NCBI GenBank assembly: GCA_944382875.1
Contig: CALWNQ010000006.1
Coordinates: 1-64,000 of the forward strand
DNA length: 64,000 bases
Source of the DNA: an uncultured Clostridia bacterium
GTDB taxonomy: Bacteria; Bacillota; Clostridia; Oscillospirales; Ruminococcaceae
Reading direction: 5' to 3'
Part shown: in pieces, positions 5,246 to 13,066 of the stretch
Position numbering within the stretch: the stretch's first letter is position 1
How the letters are laid out: every line of letters starts with the position of its first letter
Position numbers and translations under genes: made by a program
Notes under the pieces: generated by a model
Databases searched by the model: none
Seen by the model: the letters and a program-made list of their open reading frames with translations, nothing else
Told to the model about the DNA's origin: nothing

Positions 5246-5779
5246 TTGAATGGAGGACTGCGAAATGTTTTCAAAAAACTCGATTATTACCCTAAACCGT
5301 GTAAATGGTTTAAGTTTCTCCTGAATATCTGGTGGCCGTTATTAACAGTTTATTACATTTATCTTCTTTCTCAACATTTTAGATCATGGCATGAAAATTC
5401 ATTATTTACTTTTATTCCGTATTTGATTGTAATCATAGTTTTGATTTGTTCCAATTTGTTGTCCAGGTTTTTGGATAAATCCTCTTTTATCTCTGTATTT
5501 TGCTCTGTTGGAGCAGTAACATGTGCAAAATTGGTTGACTTAATATCAGTTGGGGTTTTGACATTTTCTGTTGCTACTTTTTCTGAATCCGGTTCGACTG
5601 GAGATATGGTAACAGATATAATAAACTCATCTTTTGATATGATATTTGTTGGTGCGTTTTATTTTCAACTTTTTCTGTTTTTGATTCATCTTGGAATAAC
5701 AGTCGCTACTATAATTTATTTTATAAAACGTAAAGATCTTTTTCTTTCTACTGAAAAACAGTTGAAAAAACTTATATGA
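5246..5779 (+). CDS. Multi-pass membrane protein of the lysogenic arm (start or frame in doubt)
   Basis: Up to 177 residues with four or five hydrophobic segments (around residues 25-42, 53-73, 82-110, 133-155), ending in a basic tail. Family not recognised. The only in-frame start is TTG 5246, which lacks a good binding site. A perfect GGAGG (5252-5256) instead precedes ATG 5265, whose frame stops after 19 codons. Adding one A to the A6 run near 5272-5277 would join that ATG to the long frame (giving MFSKKLDYYPKP). So it is either a TTG start or a one-base frameshift. It probably acts with the Ltp lipoprotein just upstream. Confidence 0.55.
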   Translation: MNGGLRNVFKKLDYYPKPCKWFKFLLNIWWPLLTVYYIYLLSQHFRSWHENSLFTFIPYLIVIIVLICSNLLSRFLDKSSFISVFCSVGAVTCAKLVDLISVGVLTFSVATFSESGSTGDMVTDIINSSFDMIFVGAFYFQLFLFLIHLGITVATIIYFIKRKDLFLSTEKQLKKLI

Positions 5780-5791
5780 AGAATAAAAATT

Positions 5792-5864
5792 CCCGCCCCG
5801 GTGTTGGCGCACCGAAGCGGGAGAAAGGGCAGATTTTCCATTGTCGAGCGGATTTTCTGCCCTT
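5792..5864. terminator. Two hairpins between the lysogenic arm and the recombinase
   Basis: First stem CCCGC(5792)...GCGGG(5821) with an inner GGTG/CACC; second stem AAGGGCAGA (5825-5833) with TCTGCCCTT (5856-5864). Neither is followed by a long U-tract on the + strand. They separate 5779 from the recombinase start at 5895 and could be terminator or recombination-site structure. Confidence 0.5.
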
Positions 5865-5894
5865 CTATTATAGCACACAATAGGAGGAAACGCA

Positions 5895-7532
5895 ATGCAA
5901 AAGGCGGTTATTTATGCCCGCTTTTCCAGCGACATGCAGCGGGAAGAATCCATTGACGCACAGGTCCGCGCCTGCAAGTATTATGCCCAGAAGCAGGAGC
6001 TGAATGTCGTGAAGATTTATTCCGATTCTGCGAAATCCGGCCGCAGCACAAAAAAGCGGGACGGCTTCCTGCAGATGATCACGGACGCGGAATCCGGTCA
6101 ATTTGATGTGGTCCTTGTCCATAAGCTGAACCGGTTTTCCCGAGACGGCGCCGACACGATCAACTACCGGAACCGGCTGACGGCGGCCGGCGTGGAACTT
6201 GTAAGCATTACTGAGAGGTTGGACAACACCCCGGAAGGAAAATTCATGCTGTACATTATCACCGGCATGAACGAATTTTACTCCGCAAACCTCGCTACCG
6301 AAGTCATGAAGGGCCTGAAAGAAAATGCCTACCAATGCCGGCACACCGGAGGGATTCCCCCGCTGGGATACGATGTCGGCCCCGATCAGAAGCTTATTAT
6401 AAACGAGCAGGAAGCAAAGGCCGTGCGAATGATCTTTTCGCTTTACGAGCAGGGAAACGGATACAGCTATATCATTGATAAGCTGAACGGCCAGGGATTC
6501 CGCACTAAACGCGGCCAGCCTTTTGGAAAAAACAGTCTGCATGACATTTTGAAAAATGAGAAGTATACCGGTGTCTATGTTTTCGGGCGCTCTTCTCCGG
6601 CGGATAGCCGCGGGAAATTCAACCGGCACCAATATCAGGACGATTATATCCGGGTGGATAATGGCTGCCCGCTCATTATTGAAAAAGATCAGTTTGAAAG
6701 GGTGCAGAAAATGATGGAGCAGAACCAACATCAAAGCGGCAGGTACAAAGCCAAAGTCGTGTATATCCTTTCCGGGAAAGTTTTCTGTGGATGCTGCGGC
6801 TCCCGGATGGTCGGTGAAAATCGTCGGTCGAACGGTACAGATTATTATTACTATGTCTGCAATAAGGCGAAACGGCAGCACACCTGTAATAAAAAGGTGA
6901 TTCGTAAAGAGAAGTTGGAAGAATTTGTAATCCAGCAGCTGAACCACATTGCTTTTTCGGATGCCTTTAAGGAGAGCCTGATTGATGCGGTACTAAAATC
7001 CTATGAAAACGGCTCTCTGGAATCGGAACGGGAACGGCTTTCTAACGAAATCCGCCAGACGGATCAGGAGATCAAAAACCTTGTGAATGCTGTTATGAAA
7101 GGGCTGGACTGTGAAGAAATTCAGCAGGCTATGGCCGAGAGAAAAGCGCACAAGGAATCTCTGCAGAAAGAGCTGGTTGCTTTGACCGGAGCACCCGGCG
7201 CGCGTATGAACCGGGAGGAGCTTGCAGCGTATTTCAATCAGTTTTTGAATATCGCCAATATGTCCCCGGAAGGACAACGATCCGTGATTCAAAAATATGT
7301 TGACAGAATTATTGTGCGTGACAATCCAGATGGCGGTGATCCGCTCATTGACATCTGTTTAAATCCAAATCAGGAACCTCTTTCGCAAGCTTTAGAGAAT
7401 TGCGGTTTTGGCGGGGAATGCTCCTTCTCCGCCAAAGCAATCGCACAACATTTGGTTTTACCTGATGTTGTGCTTTTTTCTTTTCAAAAGGATAGTTTGA
7501 AATATGATCATAAAATATTCGGAGTCAAATAA
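5895..7532 (+). CDS. Large serine recombinase (integrase)
   Basis: 545 residues with ATG after TAGGAGGAAACGCA. Resolvase domain at residues 4-145: YARFSS holds the nucleophilic serine (S11/S12), and Arg residues in LNRFSRD belong to the active site. Recombinase domain about 155-260 (GGIPPLGYDVG); zinc ribbon about 295-335 (CGCCGSRM...CNKAKRQHTC); coiled coil about 375-430 (LESERERLSNEIRQTDQEIKN). It would integrate and excise the element. The last 45 codons run through two hairpins, the second an intrinsic terminator, so the natural C-terminus may have been changed at the attachment junction. Immediately beyond lies a broken NUDIX gene, the likely insertion target. Confidence 0.9.
   Translation: MQKAVIYARFSSDMQREESIDAQVRACKYYAQKQELNVVKIYSDSAKSGRSTKKRDGFLQMITDAESGQFDVVLVHKLNRFSRDGADTINYRNRLTAAGVELVSITERLDNTPEGKFMLYIITGMNEFYSANLATEVMKGLKENAYQCRHTGGIPPLGYDVGPDQKLIINEQEAKAVRMIFSLYEQGNGYSYIIDKLNGQGFRTKRGQPFGKNSLHDILKNEKYTGVYVFGRSSPADSRGKFNRHQYQDDYIRVDNGCPLIIEKDQFERVQKMMEQNQHQSGRYKAKVVYILSGKVFCGCCGSRMVGENRRSNGTDYYYYVCNKAKRQHTCNKKVIRKEKLEEFVIQQLNHIAFSDAFKESLIDAVLKSYENGSLESERERLSNEIRQTDQEIKNLVNAVMKGLDCEEIQQAMAERKAHKESLQKELVALTGAPGARMNREELAAYFNQFLNIANMSPEGQRSVIQKYVDRIIVRDNPDGGDPLIDICLNPNQEPLSQALENCGFGGECSFSAKAIAQHLVLPDVVLFSFQKDSLKYDHKIFGVK
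7443..7479 (+). terminator. Intrinsic terminator inside the recombinase 3' end
   Basis: GCACAACAT (7443-7451) pairs perfectly with ATGTTGTGC (7465-7473), followed by six T. It lies within the recombinase frame, upstream of the stop at 7530, with another hairpin (7408-7435) just before it. Confidence 0.7.
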
Positions 7533-7792
7533 AACTCGAAAGGTATTTTTTACGGATAGGCGCTTATCTGTTTGCGATACAGAACAGTTTTCTTACCATT
7601 ATCAGGACACTCAAAGGATATTTTCTATCTGGCGGAAAAATCGAGGAAAACAAATCGCACACACAGTGTATCCAACGAGAATGCCTGGAAGAGACCAGCT
7701 TTTCCGTCTTGGTTTTCGATTAGCTCTGTTCTGCGGAAGCTCACACAATTCATCCCAAAGCTGATTGGTTTCACCGTAGCAATGGGCCTTGA
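7514..7792 (+). pseudogene. NUDIX hydrolase remnant
   Basis: In the frame of 7559 the DNA reads GAYLFAIQNSFLTIIRTLKG then SGGKIEENKSHTQC and QRECLEETSF, an almost complete NUDIX box (G-x5-E-x7-REUxEE). A TAG at 7721-7723 interrupts it, after which LCSAEAHTIHPKADWFH continues the family's usual region before a TGA at 7790. The N-terminal start is missing and the C-terminus is cut. It is probably a chromosomal gene split by integration and then decayed. Confidence 0.7.
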
Positions 7793-7810
7793 ACATTTCT
7801 TGTTAAATAA

Positions 7811-7842
7811 AAACTCCTGCTGCATTTTTGCAACAGGAGTTT
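7811..7842 (-). terminator. Terminator of the DUF624 gene
   Basis: AAACTCCTG (7811-7819) pairs with CAGGAGTTT (7834-7842); on the - strand the stem is followed by TTTTTA, seven bases past the DUF624 stop. Confidence 0.8.
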
Positions 7843-7848
7843 CTTCAA

Positions 7849-8682
7849 TCAGCGCATAATTTTGCCCTTGCCGCCTTTTTTATCATTATTGGACGAAGCA
7901 GCTGGACGTTCCTGAGAACCAATGTCGGTAAATATCACATCGTCCTCATCCTCTTCTTCCTCTTCATCATCGCCCTGTTCCTCGCGAAGCTGCTGCTCGT
8001 GCGGCTCCACAATATACTTGATAATATAGGGATAAGAATTAAAAACCGTGATAAATCCTATGGTAGAAAAAGCAAGCAGTGCAATAATTGGAATTGTAAT
8101 CGGGAAAAACCATATGGTGGGAACTGCAATCAGTAATACAAAAAACGCAGTAATGATGTTTGTTTTTGCACCAAGAAAAGCAAAAATCAAAGCATTTTTG
8201 ATGATATATTTGAGTTTCAACTCAACTGTTACCGCCATCAAATAAATATAAAACTGCATAAAGAACAGGATCAAGCAAAGCAGGATACAAAAACCGAATG
8301 GGATTAACATCATCCAGGAACGCGCAGAATTTACAAAATACCAAAAGAAAGAGGTCCCAGCCATTACGGTAACTGCTGTAGACAGAAGCCACAGGACAAA
8401 CCCCTGTTTCCAGTTGCTTTTAAAAGCATCCCAGTAATCAGAAAGCAGAAAAGTGGGTTTCTCAATACTGTAATTGCGCAAAACATAGGTCATCCCACAG
8501 ATTGCAGGACCAATTGTAACAATCGGAATACAACAGACAAGGAACAGCAGATTCAGCTCGATCAGCTTCCAGAATTTCCGGAAATACAGCTCAAAGAAAA
8601 AGAAGAATCGTTTCTTTTTAGGCGCGTTTTTGTCAATGCCGGGACCGGGTTTGCTGTAATTAAAAAGTCCAAAAAATGCCAT
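7849..8682 (-). CDS. DUF624 (YesL-like) membrane protein
   Basis: 277 residues from ATG 8682 (GGAGAT upstream); the frame extends to 8709. After a cytoplasmic N-terminus (MAFFGLFNYSKPGPG) and a basic FRKFWKLIELN segment come the DUF624 hallmark LVCCIPIVTIGPAICGMTYV and four or five further membrane helices. The C-terminal 55 residues are very acidic (GDDEEEEEDEDD) and end basic. YesL-type proteins often sit beside sugar importers, but none is adjacent here; biochemical role unknown. Confidence 0.75.
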   Translation of the reverse strand: MAFFGLFNYSKPGPGIDKNAPKKKRFFFFFELYFRKFWKLIELNLLFLVCCIPIVTIGPAICGMTYVLRNYSIEKPTFLLSDYWDAFKSNWKQGFVLWLLSTAVTVMAGTSFFWYFVNSARSWMMLIPFGFCILLCLILFFMQFYIYLMAVTVELKLKYIIKNALIFAFLGAKTNIITAFFVLLIAVPTIWFFPITIPIIALLAFSTIGFITVFNSYPYIIKYIVEPHEQQLREEQGDDEEEEEDEDDVIFTDIGSQERPAASSNNDKKGGKGKIMR

Positions 8683-8782
8683 CTCACATATCTCCGTTTC
8701 TTTTCCCAAGGTTTTTAAACGTATTTATCATTTTTCCCCATGAAAACAATAAACATCGCTTTGGATTTTAGGCACTTATACT

Positions 8783-8811
8783 ATTATGCAGGAAAAAACG
8801 AATTTTGTCAA
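8783..8811 (-). promoter_or_regulatory. Promoter of the DUF624 gene
   Basis: TTGACA (complement of 8806-8811), 17 bases, CATAAT (complement of 8783-8788). Confidence 0.75.
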
Positions 8812-8861
8812 GAGACAGCTTCCGGCAAAATTATAAACGATTCTTGAACAATCCGCCTTAT

Positions 8862-9578
8862 TTACTCAAATATTCGGAAAAGACTGGCACAACCTGCGTC
8901 CAAAAGCGCGGCAATCAGGAGAATTCCTGCAATTACCGCAAATTTCAACATGTATAAACGAAAATCTTCCGGTTTCAATGGAAAAGAAACGATCATCGCT
9001 TTAAAAAATCGATTAGACATTCGGATCGACTCACGACAGCTCAAAAGAAGTGCATAACCAGAAAGAACACCTGCCGGCAAAAGTAAAAGAAGTGCTAAAA
9101 GAATCCCACGTTTATCTGCCGCAGCATAAAAATGCCCCATACTCATCCCCAGGCCCACAGCGCGAAAGAGCAGAAAAAAGACAGCAAACGGCTGCCCCAC
9201 TGCGCTAAATCCGGCAAGGAATACCGCACCGGCTAGCATTGCAGAAGAAACTAAGGCATGCAAAAAAACGCTGCCAAAGCTTTCTTCCGCACGTCCTGCC
9301 AGATAGCCGCGCGCTAAGTTTTCCAACAGTGACGATGTCTGTGAATCAAGCATTCCGGAAAGATAAGCGCCATAAGCTACACCCGCCAGAAATAAAACAG
9401 CCAACACAAATTTCAACCGTTCCCGCACAACCGGATGCACCTCCACAGGCTTTGGAGGAGGCGGTTCCTTCCAGCTGACAGAAGAGTTTTCTTGTTGCTC
9501 CTTCGTTTCTTCTTCCGTAAAAGCTGTACGTCTTGCCGCCGCAATCAGCTCCGGCTGCTGTCTTGTTTCCTGTACCAT
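8862..9578 (-). CDS. spoIIM: Stage II sporulation protein M-like membrane protein
   Basis: 238 residues. A long cytoplasmic N-terminus (about 1-55, Pro/Glu-rich) precedes five hydrophobic segments. AGFSAVGQPFAVFFLLFRA followed by GLGMSMGHFY corresponds to the conserved central block of SpoIIM/DUF95 proteins. In Bacillus, SpoIIM joins SpoIID and SpoIIP in the engulfment peptidoglycan-degrading complex; those genes are not here, so the assignment rests on this motif and topology. It lies 75 bases downstream of proC. Confidence 0.75.
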   Translation of the reverse strand: MVQETRQQPELIAAARRTAFTEEETKEQQENSSVSWKEPPPPKPVEVHPVVRERLKFVLAVLFLAGVAYGAYLSGMLDSQTSSLLENLARGYLAGRAEESFGSVFLHALVSSAMLAGAVFLAGFSAVGQPFAVFFLLFRAVGLGMSMGHFYAAADKRGILLALLLLLPAGVLSGYALLLSCRESIRMSNRFFKAMIVSFPLKPEDFRLYMLKFAVIAGILLIAALLDAGCASLFRIFE

Positions 9579-9652
9579 TACACCATCCGTCCTTTTCTCT
9601 GGAATGGTACAGCATATGACGCAGCAAGTCTGTTTATGCGGACAGGCGCCCG

Positions 9653-10456
9653 TTATTTTCCTTCCGACAGCTCATAGGCACGCTTGACACAGTCGGTGCA
9701 GCAAGCTTCTACCGCATCAGCCAGCCCCTTATTCCGCAGCGCTTCAAGACCGGCAATCGTCGTGCCACCTTTGGAGGAAACCATTTCAATCAAGGAAGCA
9801 ATATCCTGTCCGGAATGCTCCATCATGTCGGCTGCACCACGCATCGTCTGACAGAAAAGCGCCAGTGCGTCTTCATAACCAATCCCATGTTGTGCCCCAT
9901 ATTCTACAAAGCAGCGGGCAAATTCATAGAGAAAAGCCGGTGTACTCCCATTTACCGCAATGACCTCGTTCATGTGATCCGCAGCGACACGTCGGACAAT
10001 CCCGGCACAGCTGAATACCCGCTGCGCTGTTTCAAACTCCTCATCTGAAACAGGCGAAACCTGAGCCATCGCAGTTGCCCCTTTGCCAATAAGCAAAGGG
10101 GTATTGGGCATAATCGGCACCACTCTTGCATCAAAGCCCAACCCTTTTTTGACATGCTCCGCCGTAATACCGGCAGCAATACAGAGATACACCCTGTCTC
10201 GATTGGGATCATTGGCAATCTCAGCAAGCAGTGCATCAATTCCCTGGGGCTTGACCGCCAGAAGAATGTAATCCGCTTCCCGCAGAACATCGCTTGCGGA
10301 GCGGAGCGGCTTAACCCCATATTGTGCCAACGCTTCCGCCTTTTCCGGTATTACATCACATCCAAAAAGAGCACAGTTCCCCACCATTCCAGCAGAAACA
10401 CCCCGCAAAATTGCTGTTGCCATGTTGCCACATCCGATTGCACCCAGTTTCAGCAT
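9653..10456 (-). CDS. proC: Pyrroline-5-carboxylate reductase
   Basis: 267 residues. Catalyses the last step of proline synthesis, NAD(P)H reduction of pyrroline-5-carboxylate. Rossmann motif GAIGCGNMATAI at the N-terminus, AVKPQ near residue 68, and the family signature SSKGGTTIAGLEAL near residue 230. Normal length. It is 22 bases downstream of scfB, in the same direction as yajC-TIGR04086-scfA-scfB, so it probably shares their transcript. Confidence 0.95.
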   Translation of the reverse strand: MLKLGAIGCGNMATAILRGVSAGMVGNCALFGCDVIPEKAEALAQYGVKPLRSASDVLREADYILLAVKPQGIDALLAEIANDPNRDRVYLCIAAGITAEHVKKGLGFDARVVPIMPNTPLLIGKGATAMAQVSPVSDEEFETAQRVFSCAGIVRRVAADHMNEVIAVNGSTPAFLYEFARCFVEYGAQHGIGYEDALALFCQTMRGAADMMEHSGQDIASLIEMVSSKGGTTIAGLEALRNKGLADAVEACCTDCVKRAYELSEGK

Positions 10457-10478
10457 TATTATCGCTCCTTTTCCGGAT

Positions 10479-11852
10479 TTAGTCCTCGTCTGCCATTGCA
10501 GCTTTAATCATAATCGCACATTCCAGCCGTTTCTTTTCCAGCTCACAGGAAAGATGGAAAGGCTTGAGCACATCACCAGCGTAAATCAGGTTATTTGCAT
10601 TGCATCCACCACTGCAATAGAACTTCGCCCAGCAGTCAGCGCAGCTTTCCTTGCCGTAGATGTTTGCCCGTGCAAAATAATCCTTCTCCTCGGTGTTGAA
10701 GGTGCCGTCGTACAGACTGCCCATCTTCCATTCTTCCATACCGACAAACTGATGACAAGGATAGATGTCACCGTCCGGTGTGATTGCCACATATTCGTTG
10801 CCACAGCCACAGCCGCGCAGCCGTTTGATAGCGCAGGGACCCTGATCCAGATCGATCATAAAGTGGAAGAAATTGAAGCCCTTACCAGCTTTCTTTCGGG
10901 CAATCAGCTCGGTAGCGAGCTTCTCATACTCAGCAGAAATGGCGGGAATATCCGCTTCCGTTAACGCATAGTCGTATTTGGAATCGGTGACCACCGGCTC
11001 AACCGAAATCTGGTCAAAGCCCATATCCGCGAAATGGAGAACATCCTTGCCAAAATCAAGATTGTACTTGGTAAAGGTTCCCCGGACATAATACTGGTCG
11101 TTTTCCCCTTTGCGGCGGGCTTCTACAAACTTCTGGTATTTGGGCATAATGGTATCATAAGTACCTTTGCCGCCCATATTGGGGCGCATCCGATCGTTGA
11201 CTTCCTTGCGTCCGTCAATCGAAAGAACCACATTGGACATCTCTTTGTTGAGGAATTCGTACTTGTCCTCGGTCAGCAGAATGCCGTTTGTGGTAATGGT
11301 AAAGCGAAAGTGCTTGTTGTGCTCTTTTTCCTGGCTGCGGGCATATTCCACCGTCTGTTTGACAACTTCCCAGTTCATCAGCGGTTCACCGCCAAAGAAA
11401 TCGAGTTCCAGGTTACGGCGGTTACCGGAATGTTCAATCAGGAAATCGATCGCACGTTTTGCAGTGTCAAAGCTCATCAGCTTGCGTCCTTCGCCGAAGT
11501 CACCGGTCGAAGCAAAGCAGTATTTGCACCGGAGCTGGCAGTCATGGGAAATGTGGAGACACATCGCCTTAATTGGAGAAGAAACCATCCGATCGGCAAA
11601 CTGCGCGTAATCATCCTCAGAAAAGAGGATACCGTCCTGGTACATGGAATAAAGCTCATCATAAGCACTTTCCAGCTCTTCGCGGGAAAACTCCCCGGAA
11701 AGCTTATCCAGCAGCTCCTGCGGGCATTTTTCCGCCATAGGGGCAGAAAGATCATCCAACAAACGGTAAGCCGCATCGTCCACAACCGAAACGCCGCCGC
11801 TGTGGACATCCAGCACAATGTTATAGCCATTCAGACTGTATTTATGAATCAT
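10479..11852 (-). CDS. scfB: SCIFF peptide radical-SAM maturase
   Basis: 457 residues from ATG 11852. The radical SAM cluster motif is C105-x3-C109-x2-C112 (CQLRCKYC); the C-terminal SPASM/twitch region has CGCGNEYVAITPDG followed by CHQF, and CADCWAKFYCSGGC, giving ligands for auxiliary [4Fe-4S] clusters. In characterised members the enzyme makes a thioether bond between a Cys and a Thr of the SCIFF precursor. The precursor gene lies 105 bases upstream, as is usual. The N-terminal 90 residues form the peptide-binding RRE-like region. Confidence 0.93.
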   Translation of the reverse strand: MIHKYSLNGYNIVLDVHSGGVSVVDDAAYRLLDDLSAPMAEKCPQELLDKLSGEFSREELESAYDELYSMYQDGILFSEDDYAQFADRMVSSPIKAMCLHISHDCQLRCKYCFASTGDFGEGRKLMSFDTAKRAIDFLIEHSGNRRNLELDFFGGEPLMNWEVVKQTVEYARSQEKEHNKHFRFTITTNGILLTEDKYEFLNKEMSNVVLSIDGRKEVNDRMRPNMGGKGTYDTIMPKYQKFVEARRKGENDQYYVRGTFTKYNLDFGKDVLHFADMGFDQISVEPVVTDSKYDYALTEADIPAISAEYEKLATELIARKKAGKGFNFFHFMIDLDQGPCAIKRLRGCGCGNEYVAITPDGDIYPCHQFVGMEEWKMGSLYDGTFNTEEKDYFARANIYGKESCADCWAKFYCSGGCNANNLIYAGDVLKPFHLSCELEKKRLECAIMIKAAMADED

Positions 11853-11957
11853 CTTGTTCAAACCTTTCCGATTATATGCATTTTTTCCAAACAAAAGGAA
11901 CGGGCGCACAGCCCCTTTTGAGTGCCGTTCGCCCGAAACCATCATGTTGCTGAAAAA

Positions 11958-12104
11958 TTACTTGTCAGCTTTTTCGCACTTCTGATTGCCAACTGTGCAG
12001 GAGGTCTTGCAGGCAGACTGGCAGGAAGCCTGGCACTCACCGCAGCCGCCTTTGGCAGCAGAATCTTTCAGATTGCATTTGTTCAGAGTTTTTACGTGTT
12101 TCAT
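11958..12104 (-). CDS. scfA: SCIFF ribosomal peptide precursor
   Basis: 48 residues: MKHVKTLNK leader, then GGCGECQASCQSACKTSC and NQKCEKADK. This is the six-cysteines-in-forty-five-residues peptide conserved across Clostridia. An additional cysteine at position 10 gives seven in total. CGGAGAGATG precedes the ATG. It is modified by ScfB; its biological role is still unsettled. Too short for most gene finders, but sequence and context leave no doubt. Confidence 0.95.
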   Translation of the reverse strand: MKHVKTLNKCNLKDSAAKGGCGECQASCQSACKTSCTVGNQKCEKADK

Positions 12105-12128
12105 ACTTCATCTCTCCGTTCTTTTAAG

Positions 12129-12551
12129 TCAATGATATGTACGGTTTTTACCGCCTACTCCAAGGTAACCACCGAGCATCCCAGCCGCTGTTATCACTGC
12201 TGTTCTGGTATAAGCCGTCCCCTGCGGAACGCCAGAGAACATGCATCCGGCAGCCAGCAAAAGGATTGCTACCATCAATGCGGCACATCCGCCGACTAAC
12301 AATCCGCGCTTCCCGCTGATTTTCGCTGCTAAAAAGCCTGTAATAAACCCACTGATCGTGACAATGAAAACCGCCGCAGCCGGTATGGCTGCGCTTGTCA
12401 GCCGCAGCACCGCAAAAAGCAGTGCTGCCGCTCCAGTAAGAACAAAAATTGTCCCCACTCCCGCCAGTATTCCGAACAGCACGGGTTTACAATACGCATG
12501 TATGCCGCTTAATACCGGAGGTTTCTTCTCCTGAATGTTTGCATCTGCCAT
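12129..12551 (-). CDS. TIGR04086-family membrane protein
   Basis: 140 residues with four hydrophobic segments (about 23-47, 56-75, 82-104, 117-133). The small Gly/Ala-rich helices and the location between yajC and the SCIFF gene match TIGR04086, a conserved Clostridia protein of unknown function with this neighbourhood. 24 bases separate it from scfA. Confidence 0.75.
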   Translation of the reverse strand: MADANIQEKKPPVLSGIHAYCKPVLFGILAGVGTIFVLTGAAALLFAVLRLTSAAIPAAAVFIVTISGFITGFLAAKISGKRGLLVGGCAALMVAILLLAAGCMFSGVPQGTAYTRTAVITAAGMLGGYLGVGGKNRTYH

Positions 12552-12605
12552 AAAACGCCGCCCCTTCTCGAGTTTTGTTTTATGGATATGCTATATTCCA
12601 GGATT

Positions 12606-12938
12606 TTATGCTTCTTCGTCGTGCAGAGTTTCGTTTGATTGAATTGCCCAACGTTTGACGCGGATTTTGCTCCGGTCTGAACCAGTTTCAATCACAACAG
12701 TATCTTCCCGCAGAGAAACAACCCGGCCAATAATGCCGCCTGATGTTGTGACTTCATCGCCAACCTGCAGACTGTTGCGCATTTTCTGCGTTTCCTTGTC
12801 GCGTTTTCTCTGCGGACGGATCAGCAGAAAATACATGACAACAACAATCAGAAGGATGGAAAGAAGCTGCACTAGCATCACAAGCCAGCCGCTCGTAGAT
12901 GCTGCATCAGCGGTTGTTTCCAGTAATGTCGTAACCAT
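12606..12938 (-). CDS. yajC: Preprotein translocase subunit YajC
   Basis: 110 residues from ATG 12938 with a GGAGGGA site. One N-terminal membrane helix (about 17-38) ends in the hallmark FLLIRPQRKRDKE, followed by the conserved QVGDEVTTSGGIIGRV. It assists the SecDF-associated translocase at the membrane. It heads the operon running through scfA/scfB. Confidence 0.93.
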   Translation of the reverse strand: MVTTLLETTADAASTSGWLVMLVQLLSILLIVVVMYFLLIRPQRKRDKETQKMRNSLQVGDEVTTSGGIIGRVVSLREDTVVIETGSDRSKIRVKRWAIQSNETLHDEEA

Positions 12939-12993
12939 TTTATTCCCTCCATATTGGTTTTCGCGGCGAATTTCCTCGCAACGCAATAAGTAT

Positions 12994-13022
12994 ATTATAC
13001 TATATACCAACCAATAACGCAA
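12994..13022 (-). promoter_or_regulatory. Promoter of the yajC-scfA-scfB operon
   Basis: TTGCGT (complement of 13017-13022), 17 bases, TATAAT (complement of 12994-12999). Confidence 0.65.
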
Positions 13023-13066
13023 GAGGGAACTTTGACAGAATTATAAATTTTTCGCGTCTAAAACAA

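Noticed and set aside
5868-6947. 359-codon open frame opposite the serine recombinase
   Set aside because: Lies wholly within the recombinase coding region, no promoter or binding site, no motif.
11886-11957. Attenuator between the SCIFF gene and scfB
   Set aside because: A CGGGCG/CGCCCG pairing is possible but the loop is large and there is no U-tract; too weak to list.
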